DNA of 64,000 nucleotides from Climacium dendroides (lineage: Eukaryota > Streptophyta > Bryopsida > Hypnales > Climaciaceae): assembly GCA_950106755.1 (NCBI GenBank), contig OX467082.1, positions 23,312,001 to 23,376,000 of the forward strand. Direction: 5' to 3'. Position 1 is the stretch's first letter. Each line of letters starts with the position of its first letter. Of the stretch, positions 24,251 through 34,122 are shown piece after piece. The notes below the pieces were generated by a model that worked only from the letters and a program-made list of their open reading frames with translations, searched no databases and was not told the origin of the DNA. Made by a program: the position numbers and the translations under genes.

Positions 24251-25640
24251 ATGGAAGCTAGCGACAAATACGACTACTCGATCAGTAGTCCCCACATCCA
24301 ACACTTCGTGAATCCAATCGACCCCTTCATCTTCGATGACTAGGAGTCCTACGGAACGCTATGGGAATTCAAGGACCATATCGATAGCTGGTGTTTTGGG
24401 GTCAATCGATTCAAGAACTTCGTCTTCCTCTAGTACAGAATAAAAAACCAGTTGACATATCAAGTTCTAAACTTGAGGGAGAAGGTGACGACGATCGAGC
24501 AACACCACCACAATTACGTGCTGATTGTGGTGAGGGAGTTGAACGACCTCAGTGAGCAAATGAGTCACTGTCACTCTATTGTGATAGATGTGACTAAGCT
24601 CTATGGGCAATTTGACCTAGAGAATCTCTTGATGTTGTTGGAAGGTACAAAGCTGGAATCGTTGATCAAACAGTTCAGTGAGAAGTACCTTCCCTGGCAT
24701 ACAACTAGTGCCGAGTCAATTGCAAGAAGACTTCGCTCAATTCTTCAATGCCTGGACCGGTACGCACACGATTTGGTGGAAAAAGAACCTGACTTTGGCA
24801 GACAAGCAGCCACTCTCCAGAAGAAGAAGGCACCCTCTATCTCGACCCCGCCTGCTGCTCCTACAACTTCCGGAGGAAAACGGAAGCCCGGCCAAACAAA
24901 ATCTGAACAGAAGAAAAGAGTGGCAACGACACCCACGAATTCAAGTCGGAAGCGCAGGAATACCACTGCGGGGGGCAGTTCAGGCTCAGTATTGACTACA
25001 AACTCTGGGTTGGCTCCCTTCCGAGATCCAGTTCCCGACTTTTTGGCTATTGGCAAAGCTCAACAAGAATTCTGCAAACCACAAGTACTGCTTCCTCTTT
25101 AACATGAAAACAGTGATGATAGACATCAAGCAGTGCATACTTGCCAATGATGAGTATGTCATCCGGACACTGCAAAAAAATCTAGTCACCAACATGAAGC
25201 AGTTTCTCATTCAAATGGTGCACAAAGACCAGCGCCAGAAGGTTTGTCTTACTCCGGTCGATAGTGACAATAAGCTATTGAAGACCAAACCGTCAAAATG
25301 GGAAGACATCAAACAAATGCACTTCATGATCATCAATGGCCAACACAGCATTGTAGCTTCGCAGGAGCTACAAAAAGAAAATTGCTCCGCCGACAGGAAA
25401 GAGGGTTTAAAGACTTGGAAAGCTCTTATTGTTTGGACGCAAGACGTAAACAAGCTTAGGTGCATCTCATCCTTCTACAATCTGACCAACCACTTGCACC
25501 ACGCCTAACCCACGTGGGGCAAACAATTAATCAGTTGCCGCAACATTTGGATATTGTTGGATCACCTAGCATTGTCGAAGACAGAGCCTGCTGACAGAAA
25601 GAATTTGTCAATTTACAATCCAACAAAATATGCGGTAAAG
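24251..25640 (+). pseudogene. ParB-like protein of the 16.8-kb element
   Basis: Reads from ATG 24251 (MEASDKYDYSIS...) through TAG at 24,341 and TAG at 24,431, then 216 open codons with a basic Ser/Thr/Lys-rich linker (GGKRKPGQTKSEQKKR). The frame shifts by one near 25,050-25,080. The second part contains DIKQCILANDEYVIRTLQ, VCLTPVDSDNKLL and MHFMIINGQHSIVASQEL. The order 'position-determining repeat, Pro-Val-Asp, then ING-QHS' matches ParB/sulfiredoxin-fold domains, where the last motif is usually DGxHR. A TAA at 25,506-25,508 interrupts a frame that continues as PTWGKQLISCRNIW. ParB proteins bind palindromic DNA or hydrolyse CTP; some relatives are nucleases. The gene lies right after an array of palindromes. 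It may be spliced to the next exons. Confidence 0.55.
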
Positions 25641-25824
25641 CTCCCCAACTTATCATCGAGTTGACAATAAATCCCCATTTAGCTTGTTTCTTTTCCTTGA
25701 TTGATTATCTTGTGAACATTCCGGTTATTGGGTCCAAAGCTGACATACGCGATTGATATGCTTGCAAATTTTCTCTATGGTAGTCCTCCAGCGGTTTCAA
25801 AACATAAATCCAATCATAGACGGA

Positions 25825-28622
25825 GCCAAGGGTGGAGGCGCCTCCTTTCAGAGAGGAAGGTGACAACGGAGTCTCTCTTTCAGAGGAGTCAGCCGAGGAT
25901 GACATCGTTTTAGAACCAGGTGTAGGCGACGACGATGTCGAGATGGACGAAGAGTGGGAGCTCCAAAAGCAAGTAGAAGGCAGGAACTCTTTGGGAAGCG
26001 ATCCGAACGAGGAGGGAGGCGAGTCAGAGGATAAAGCCGAATTGGAGGACGGAAACCAATTAGAGGACGAAGGCAATTCGAAGGACGGAGGTGATGACGA
26101 CAGTCCATCTCTAGAGCTGCGCACAAAGCACCATGAGGACGTTAGTGTGCCGGCAGGACCTGAGCCTCCGCGCTTCTACATCGAAGAAGCCGACGTGGAA
26201 GCCACACTGCAATCCGTTGTCGATGCGGTTGTGGAGAAGGCTTTCAACAATGTCTTGGATGATGCTCTCCAAGACGACAGCGTTCCTCCCCCGGCTAAGG
26301 AAGGCGATGTTGTCCTCACCGGAACTCTTGGTGCCTCTGAAGTAGAGGCACAGTTGCCTGAGCCTAAAGTCCAAGTTCTCAGCAGCGACGAGGAAATCGA
26401 CCACAAGCATGAATCGGATGAAGACAACGACGATGGCTTTCCCAAGGTTCGAGAGAAGAAAGTCGTCATTGCCCCTGATGGCAGACCCGTGAAGGTAGAA
26501 AAGGATTGGTGGAAGCAGGACCAGGAAATGCGGGAACGCAGAATCGCTCGAAAAGTCGAGCGTGAGGCAACTCAGAGGGAACTGGAGGCAACGAAGGCGG
26601 AGTTGGCTAGAATAGAGCAGCAAAGACAAGTAGACATTAAAGCTGCTGAGGATAGACTGGCCCAAATAGAAGTCCAAAGGCAAGCGGATTATCTGAAATT
26701 TCAAGAGCAAATTGCTGCTATCATGGCCATGCAAGCTCAGGCGCCGGGCGGACCTTCAAGCCAGGCAATGACATTCCCCGTCGCTATCTCCACTCCCACT
26801 CCGCAACCTTCCTCCAGCCCTCAGATCCCTCAAGAAGTACAGCAATTGGTGCTGCAGCTACCATATTGTCGACTCGACGATAAAGTCGTGTCGAATCCTC
26901 TTGGTGATACCGACTTAGTTTAGTTGACTCCGACATCACAAATTGCAAGTGCGTCTTCTACAGAGGCTCGACACTCCGGAGTTCGAGTTCCGGAAGCAAC
27001 TAGCCATGCAGAGGCTCTTTGAACTCCCTAGGAATCCGAGAGTTATCATCGGGCTGATGATAACACGCAAAGCGTCTCGCTTCTTGTGGCTGAGACGACA
27101 ACAGCTGAAGTCGATACGTCCACTAGGGAGGGTGTCACCTCCCCTTCGCCTTATGAAGATAGTGTTGACTATGGAGAAGGCGACGACATTTATGAAGATC
27201 TGGATGTCTCAGGTGGGCAAGGCAAAAATGTCGCAGTCGGCGGTGAAGCCCAGACAAATAGCACAACAGTAGCCTCCTCGCAGGTATGTCAAACAGGTCA
27301 TTAGAACTTAGGACGTTTGATCTTTTTTATTTTGTTAGGAAATTGTAGTGTTAGAGTGGGCTAGTTCTATTATGAAATCTTATTCGTATTTGTGCTGCGT
27401 GACAGGATGGTAGCGCCAATCCTTGATGGCTTGATTTCTTCGCACGGACGGCGAACTCGTCCGCGAAGAGGATGCGTCTAGTCAAGTGTAGCATACTGTT
27501 CTGAGTGTACAGTTTAGTCGGCCGTAGATCAAAACATGTATCATTTTCTTTGTAAATAAAGAAAAGATTTTCTTTTATAGACTGTGCATATGCATCTAAT
27601 TGCATTCAATTCATGTTTTTTCCCTCAGCTCCAAAAACATCAAAGCATGCACCGTTCGTTGCCTGTGAAGGCTCTGCCTGACGGCAGCCAAGAGATTAGT
27701 GGGATTCGGTTCGTGTTTCCGCAATTTGGAAGTCCAGCCTCTACATTTAATCAGGTAACTCCATTCTCTGTTGTTTTTCTCTGGTCAGGTAGAATCGGAG
27801 GGAGTAGCAAGAGACATTGTCTCGAGGAATATCCTAGTGATAGGGCCAGAAACCAGGCCAAAGTGGTTGAACATTGTCTTGGACTTGAACGGCGTTCCCT
27901 ACCAAGTGGTTTCAAAGTCCTCTGTTGCAAAGTTAAAGCACTTGCAAGTCGAAGACCATATTCTATGCCATAGAATCCCAACAGTAATTGGGACCGAGGC
28001 TGTATTTGCTCGACCGAATGTTGGGCAATTCCTCCGTGAGGTTTCTGACATTGCGAAGAGGGTGGTAGTGTGGACCACGATGATGAGGCGCAATGTAGAA
28101 CCTATCGTGGAACATCTCTTCCACGGTGTCAAGTACCCATTTGACATCCTAGGTCAAGAGCAATGTCTCAAGATTGAGGTCTCCAAGGGAAAGCACTTTC
28201 ATATAGGGGGCAAAGTCCATTGCTTGAAAGTATTGTCAGAGATCCTTTTCACAAGTCCTAGTGGAGGGGATCCGTTCTCAATGAATAACACCCTCCTCAT
28301 TGACAACTCTCCTACCGAGAGCGTTTGCAATGAGAACGGCAATTCCATCTTCTTGGACACCTGGAGTCACATGAAACGGAGGGACGATATTCTTATGGAC
28401 GAACTCTTACCCTGGCTCAGGTACCTCCATCTAAACTGCAACGATAGGGACTTGTGGAGTTACGTCCAAGACAAACAGATTGGCCTAAACCCTTTGGGTG
28501 CCCGTGACCTCTCAATGCAACAGATCATAGAAGCAATGAGAGAGTCCAGTAGAAACCTAGGTGTTCGATATGAGCTTCTTGGGATAGAATTAGTGGTAGG
28601 GCGAGGTCGTTGTAGGAAGTAG
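25825..28622 (+). pseudogene. Acidic coiled-coil protein spliced to an NIF/FCP1-type HAD phosphatase domain
   Basis: Exon one (about 25,825-27,283) is one frame with stops only at 26,921 (TAG), 27,020 (TGA) and 27,029 (TAG). It encodes a highly acidic region, then a coiled coil (ERRIARKVEREATQRELEAT). Donor CAG|GTATGT joins in phase to 27,629-27,754 (42 codons, donor CAG|GTAACT), then to 27,789-28,622 (278 codons, TAG stop). The last exon has NIVLDLNGVPYQVV, RPNVGQFLREVSDIAKRVVV followed by WTTMMRRNV, and NTLLIDNSP. These are the motifs of plant NLI-interacting-factor/FCP1-like phosphatases. The second Asp of DxD is Asn (DLN), as I recall for some plant members, so catalysis is uncertain. Host relatives dephosphorylate proteins such as RNA polymerase II CTD. 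It may be captured host sequence. Confidence 0.62.
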
Positions 28623-28882
28623 ACTTCACTAGTCCCCACGTAGAGACCTACTTGTTGTAAATGTCACGTACTTGTTGTAAATGCCACCTACTTGTTGTAA
28701 ATTAATCATATATGATACACTTTGTGGTAAAATAATAAATTCCATTCAAGAGAGCTTGACACCTAATATTTGATTTTGAAGCTGGGTTTTTTTCTTGTGG
28801 CGCTTGGTCAAGAGCTATCGGCCTTGCAAAAGGATTACTTGAAAAGTACATCCCTGACACTTGTATTTTGTGCTTGCTCTAG

Positions 28883-29718
28883 GTTGGACTGCCCTTTGGT
28901 GAATGTCCTCCGAAAAGGCAGAGGCTGACGAAGAGTCTCCTTTCCGGATCAGAGAAATCAATCTCAACCTCCAACGAGTCAGTGGTAGGAGCTGCAACTC
29001 AACGGATGGGAGTTGCGACACCATTTCCATATCCAAACCGTACTTACTCCACTCCGCCACGGATGCAGCATCCGTGGCTATAGACTACATGAAGGGGGAC
29101 GTAGAGGACGGTGTGGTCAACAGTCCACCAAGTAAAGGCTCGTTCAGGACTCCCATCTACTCCCCGTCGCCGCTCAAACAAGTGTCTTCGACTCCAACCA
29201 ATTCATTTTCATCTCCTTCGCGGTCAGAGGCCGCGACAAGTCAGAGACTCCACCTCATCCCCGAACTTGGTGCGGGATATCATAGACTCGACGATGTTAC
29301 ACATTTGACAACATCCGTGGTGCCTTCAAACTTGAACAAGAGTACCAACTCCTCTAGTTTTCCTGTGAATCGGAAGTCTACAAGTGATGTTCGGGTACCT
29401 CAACTTGGAGATAATTGGCCTCGCCCCACAGTGGGTGTTGGAGCGAGACGATTGCTTCCCTCACAAGAGAATATCCATACAAAGAGGTTTCTTCAAAACT
29501 GTCGGTGGCATTCGGGCTCCAAGTCCAGTGGATCTGGTACTGTGTACATACCCAATGTCAAACTCTTGGTGCCAAAGTCATTACGAGGATCAAAATCCCT
29601 TTCCGCCTCCGAGGCTCCTCCTAGTACTTACAAGCCACTTCGCAGTGAGGCTAGAGCTAGAAGTACGGAGGTCTCAAGTATACAGTTCGGTGAAAGAGCA
29701 TGGCATTCTGCTTCGTGA
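28883..29718 (+). CDS. Unrecognised Ser/Pro-rich ORF or exon of the 16.8-kb element
   Basis: A 271-codon frame from ATG 28904 to 29,718 is Ser/Thr/Pro-rich with no domain I recognise. A different frame starts after a plausible acceptor (TGCTCTAG|GTTGGACTG) as VGLPFGECPPKRQRLTK; its first bases recur at 19,236, hinting that this frame was once translated. A third reading at 29,384-29,734 also looks protein-like, so the true frame is unclear and may shift. Confidence 0.3.
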
Positions 29719-30255
29719 CGCAAGGATATTTTGAAAGGCCTAGCAGACCTTAAGGCATTGGAGGCTAAACAAAAGAGTTGTGTAGACAATAGCAATGCTT
29801 AGGAAAAAAATGGAAGTTTTGGAGGCTATAGGCTATTTCTCTTGTACTATACATACAGCGTATACATTATGCCTATAGCCCCATATTCATCAAAGTGAAG
29901 TGCTTTGCATTTAAGCAGTCACTTCGTATATACATAGGACTCATAAGAAATTAAGAGATTAAAAGATTAAATTTTGAGAACTACATAAGCCAATCAGGGC
30001 AAAATTACACGACTTGAATTCAAATCCTTGAGTACATTCAACTTCCAAGTGTGAATTTGCTTGAATTTTCTTTCCAAACCCTAAACTGGACATTTTTTGT
30101 TGTAAAGTATTTCACCTTATTTGTGCACTTCTTTGAAATTGTTGTCTCAATTGTGCCTGAAACTCTAAAAACTAAATTGTTTTTTATCATTGAGCCTGCA
30201 ACTTCTTCCCCAAAAAAACTTTAACATGTGTTTTCAAAGTCTCAAAACTACCATT
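29719..30255. other. Right subterminal region of the 16.8-kb element
   Basis: No gene is seen. TTGTCTCAATTG at about 30,140 and CAAAGTCTCAAAA at about 30,235 echo the GAGAC motifs inside the left end, as expected for inverted subterminal repeats. Confidence 0.5.
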
Positions 30256-30282
30256 TTGTCTCAATTTAACGAATAAGGCCTT
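30256..30282 (-). repeat. Right terminal inverted repeat of the 16.8-kb element
   Basis: 27 bp, perfect reverse complement of 13,528-13,554, ending GAATAAGGCCTT. It is followed by GTAT at 30,283-30,286, matching the bases before the left end. Confidence 0.85.
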
Positions 30283-30669
30283 GTATCCATTTTTTTATGC
30301 TTTCTAGACAATCATAAGGATCATAAATCATAGTAAGGATGATGAACATTACCAAACACTAGACAAATCAATAAGATCACCGAGCATTAGAAGAATCACG
30401 AGGACCACCCAAACCAATAAGAGTAAGCTTGGTTACCAAACATTGTAAGAATAAACAGGATCACTGAGTACACTATGAATTGGTAGGATTCCTGAACTCT
30501 TCTACAATCCAAGAGATTTTCATACATCGTGACCATCATTAGGATCACTAAACACTATCTTCTTCACAACAGAATCAAATTATTGCTAGAAAAAGAAGAA
30601 TCAAAGTACAAGTTTCAAAGCTAATAGCAATCACAAATAAACATTATAATCACAATCCCATGAAAATAA

Positions 30670-30741
30670 GGGGGTCCTATTGAGTGCCTCCAAACAAGCC
30701 TCGGATCCGAGGCTTGGTTGGGGGCACTCAATAGGACCCCC
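30670..30741. repeat. 72-bp palindromic repeat, copy 2
   Basis: GGGGGTCC...GCCTCGGATCCGAGGC...GGACCCCC. The arms pair almost throughout (CTATTGAGTGCC with GGCACTCAATAG), so this could fold into a near-perfect hairpin. Confidence 0.9.
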
Positions 30742-30830
30742 TTATTTTTGAAATAAGATTAAGCCTAAGGCATGTTCCAAAACTAATCAAAGCCATAAGT
30801 TAGTATGATCTATACGGTTTTTAAAATTGA

Positions 30831-30902
30831 GGGGGTTCCAGTGAGTGCCAACAGAAAAGCCTCGGATCCGAGGCTTGTTTAATGGCACTCACTAGGACCC
30901 CC
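30831..30902. repeat. 72-bp palindromic repeat, copy 3
   Basis: Same core and arms (CCAGTGAGTGCC with GGCACTCACTAGG), 161 bp after copy 2, with related flanking sequence. Confidence 0.9.
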
Positions 30903-30991
30903 ATTTTCTTGCAAAAAGAATTAACGTAAGGCCTTGTTCCAAAGTAATGATTGACATTTTCATCATAATCCACACGATTCTTAAGAAAAAA

Positions 30992-31063
30992 GGGGGTCCT
31001 AGTGAGTGCCACCAAACAAGCCTCGGATCCGAGGCTTGTTTGGTCGCACTCACTAGGACCCCC
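30992..31063. repeat. 72-bp palindromic repeat, copy 4
   Basis: Same core; the arms CCTAGTGAGTGCC and CACTCACTAGG pair, and CAAACAAG pairs with CTTGTTTG. It is 161 bp after copy 3. Confidence 0.9.
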
Positions 31064-31723
31064 ATACTTTTAAAATAAGAATAAGAGTTTGACATGGTCC
31101 AACACTAAACCACAACAATGCATAGACTGGCTAGATCTTCAAACACTATAGAAATGAACACTTACTAGATAGAAAACACGAAATGTATCATCATCATTAA
31201 TCACTATAAAAATGAATAGGATAATCAATTAGTGCAAGAATCTTCAGAATCAGCAAACTCTCTAAAGTTGAACGTGATCACCAACCAACAAAGGCAATCC
31301 TTCAGGAAAACCAACAATTTCAATGATGAACCAGATCCTGGTCACCGGTCCACTTGGCTCCGTCCACCGGAAACCGGATCACCCGGTTGACCTTGCCAAG
31401 ACTATAGTTCTGCTATCTAAAACCTTATCAATACTCACAAGTTTAGTACTTGCTCACAAGTTCAGTATATTTACTGATTCACAAAATCAGTACTCGTTAC
31501 GTAGTATTAATTCATTGCACTAGCCCTCGGAAGATCCACAAGTGGATGTTGCAACTCATAAAAACTAGATTCAACAGGAAAACAATAAGATTTCTCACGG
31601 GGATCGGGAAGCTTGTGATGACAAGGATGAATCTTTGGGTATCTAGTGACTGCCGGGATCGATAACAAACTGGGTAGGGTTACCGATCTCATAAAATGGG
31701 AATCCGACAAGTTTAAGAAAAAG

Positions 31724-31796
31724 TGGAGGTCCGAGTGCCTCACTGGCAACATGCCTCGGATCCGAGGCTGCACCTGGAGCTCTCGGCGGGACCCCC
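31724..31796. repeat. 72-bp palindromic repeat, copy 5 (diverged arms)
   Basis: Core GCCTCGGATCCGAGGC is intact and the right end is GGGACCCCC, but the arms (GTGCCTCACTGGCAAC, CACCTGGAGCTCTCGGC) no longer pair well. A subfamily shared with copy 6. Confidence 0.8.
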
Positions 31797-32260
31797 TCAA
31801 CTCTGAGATTACAGGCCGCTTAGATTATGGTGGTCTACATAACAACCCCCTGTGGGCATTTCAGTCAGCAAAAACAAGACCACCGAATTTCGTTTGATGT
31901 GGACATCAAGGCAGATTGGCCTCAACCGTCCAGTTGTGGAAGCAGGTAAGGATGCCAAGATTATCTTGGAGGTGGACTTGAATTACCAACAAGGAGTCCA
32001 GAATTCAAGGAATCGGGATTGGGGACATACAAATGTGGAGAATCGAATTCTGACTCGTAGAAGGTGAACATGTAGTTGTACAGCCTCACAAGAGAAATTC
32101 CCAAGTCGGGAGCAGTTGGATTCCTCATGTGGAACGAGAAGCGCCCTTCTTGAATTAGTAGGATTCAAGAGAATTCCACGTCTGGAGGGGGTCGACATCC
32201 ATCACCGAGGGGAATCAGTCTCAAGAAATTATCAAACACGAACGAATTTTCCAAAAAAGT

Positions 32261-32332
32261 GGGGGTCCCAGTGCCTCACCGGCAACATGCCTTGGATCCG
32301 AGGCTGCACCTGGAGCTCTCGGCGGGACCCCC
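32261..32332. repeat. 72-bp palindromic repeat, copy 6 (diverged arms)
   Basis: Nearly identical to copy 5, with CTTGGATCCGAGG in the core (one change), and starting GGGGGTCCCAGTGCC. Flanking bases (AAAAAGTG before, CTCAGCTCTGAG after) are also shared with copy 5. Confidence 0.8.
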
Positions 32333-32684
32333 TCAGCTCTGAGCATCAGGAAACTAGTGGAGAATCTCAAATCTAGAAACAATTCTTTGGGACCCCGTGT
32401 GACGGATAGGTCGAGCACGATGAGGATTACGGGAAGACTGTTGTGGCAATCTTGCTTAAGAAATTTCGGAATGGAGGTTTACAGAAGCCATTTTGGATTT
32501 GAGCTTTTCTAAGTGGCATCGAGGTTTTCAAATCCCATTCTGAACAGCGCCCCAAAGTCGTGATGGAAACAAGACGAATGCGACAAACTGGTTCCAACTC
32601 AGAAGCCAAAAATGGTGGAGAACCAAGGGAAATCAACAATTCATGAGGTCACCGATTGAATGAAAGAGAGAATTTGAAGAATAC

Positions 32685-32790
32685 CTTGGCGATTTTCTTG
32701 TCCAGCGGAAGAACGACACCTTCATCTTGAACTCCGCCGCGCGGCTCCGTGTAGTCCTCATCATCTTGTGCTGCTACCAAGAACGTGCAA
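32685..32790 (-). CDS. Possible isolated exon (DDEDYTEPRGG...)
   Basis: The minus strand reads AAQDDEDYTEPRGGVQDEGV then VLPLDKKIAK, ending at a plausible donor (AAG|GTATTC). Further upstream an ATG at about 32,882 gives MACSGLALATTPASGTT, out of a demonstrable frame with it. The composition is more gene-like than the surroundings. The product is not recognised; it could be a host exon left next to the CACTA insertion. Confidence 0.25.
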
Positions 32791-32949
32791 AAGGAACTCA
32801 AATGAGGAAAACCAAGCATTCACAAAGGGAATGGTAGTGCCACTGGCCGGTGTAGTCGCAAGGGCAAGGCCAGAGCACGCCATGATGCCCCAGAAACCGC
32901 AATTTTGGAATCTTCATTCTAATTTTAGGAATCATCACTACAAGAAAAC

Positions 32950-33990
32950 GACCATATATGTGACTGGAAAAACGTGACTCCGCCGCTTTTGTGACTTCAC
33001 CTGTGTTTCACCTCCCTAATTGCACCAGCGGGCAGAGATCCAGGGCCACGTAGTCATTCTGCAGTCGTTCTGTGACTTTCGGATGAACAGTGAACGCACT
33101 AGATACTTCATCCGCAGCGTTCTGTTCATAGGGGCGATGATGCAGTGACGTGGCGAAGTGGAACGTGACTGCAGAAGGCGGAAGTCACGTACGTGTCATG
33201 CGACAGCAATTTCCACGATGTCAGGTGACTCCAAAGTGACTTCAAAATGACTGCAGTGCCAGCAGAACTTACTGAGTCGGCGTTTTCTTTTACTAATGGA
33301 TAAAGAAAAAGATGGGTCCTCGTGGCACAGGAAAGATAGTTCCGAATATGTAACTACAGTATGACTGGCATGGGTTTACGAATAAAATACATAGATGGTT
33401 TCGTTACGGTCATCTTCTAGAATATTGGAGTGTACCAATGTATGAACGAATGTATGTCAGCTAAGAAGTAGTGCTACGGTTTAGGGTCAATGCATTAATT
33501 TGAGTAGAGCTATGGTTGCGAGACTCATTGCACATATGATAGACATTGAATGCAAATATCAGAATGCAAGGGACTGCGTTCGATTTATTCCTTTGGGTGT
33601 AGGGGAATTCAACACATGCTCAACGCACTGGTTTTGGGCGCTGCCCACCATGACAGGTAGGTCCCTTGCATTGCATTTCGTCACGTGATGTAAGGAAGTG
33701 TTTACAGTCGTTGAGGACAAAACATGGGGCTATTACATACAGCGTGAATGAAAAGATTCAAGTAAACATGGCGATGTCATTACATAGTAAATGGCAAGAC
33801 ATTTAGGATTTCGTAAGACAAGATGTTCAGGTTGCCATTGCAAGCGATGTCACTATAATACGACTGTGGGGAGTCTTTCACGTCACTACTCTATGACTGC
33901 GGTGAGACTGTCATGTTACTATAGTATGACTGCAGCGGTTCAGTCATGGTTCTAGGCAACTGACTGGATTTCCGAATAAGATTCGGATTG
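32950..33990. repeat. Subterminal TGACT-motif repeats of the CACTA element
   Basis: TGACT/AGTCA motifs cluster densely at 32,960-33,260 and 33,840-33,990 (ACTATAGTATGACTGCAG and similar). In En/Spm such subterminal repeats bind the TnpA-type protein. There is no gene in this 1-kb stretch. Confidence 0.6.
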
Positions 33991-34122
33991 CACCACATGC
34001 CTGTGTTCATCGACTCTAAAATGTGAACCTGCCTCACTGCTGGGGCACTTGCGGCAATTGAAAAATCAATAATGCTTCTATCCTCTCAAACATTACGGCA
34101 ACAAGTCCAAAGAAGTGTGTAC

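Larger units (their letters stand above)
13528..30282. mobile_element. 16.8-kb DNA transposon with 27-bp terminal inverted repeats and GTAT target duplication
   Basis: The first 27 bases (starting AAGGCCTTATTCGTTAAATT) recur perfectly in reverse complement as the last 27 bases. Both ends are flanked directly by GTAT, a probable 4-bp target site duplication. Subterminal AATTGAGAC/GTCTCAATT motifs repeat just inside both ends. The interior has a minus-strand DUF7869-type gene on the left, plus-strand ParB-like and coiled-coil/phosphatase genes on the right, and two palindrome arrays between them. Terminal repeats, a target duplication and an RNase-H-like gene together are what a cut-and-paste element would show. 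A 4-bp duplication is known for superfamilies such as Sola1, Ginger, Chapaev and Academ, but the coding content matches none that I recognise. All three gene units have in-frame stops, so this copy is probably not autonomous now. Confidence 0.78.
30287..32935. other. Gene-poor region with palindromes and degenerate short repeats
   Basis: 30,300-30,640 and 31,080-31,320 hold loose repeats of an AAGAATnAAnAGGATCACnnAACA type. Five copies of the 72-bp palindrome are listed separately. The three at 30,670-31,063 sit in a direct repeat of about 161 bp; the two at 31,724 and 32,261 are about 537 bp apart. Apart from one possible exon near 32.7 kb I see no gene. Confidence 0.5.

Noticed and set aside
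26111..26734. 207-codon minus-strand frame
   Set aside because: Complement of the acidic coiled-coil exon; the plus-strand frame continues in phase through splice sites to a recognised domain.
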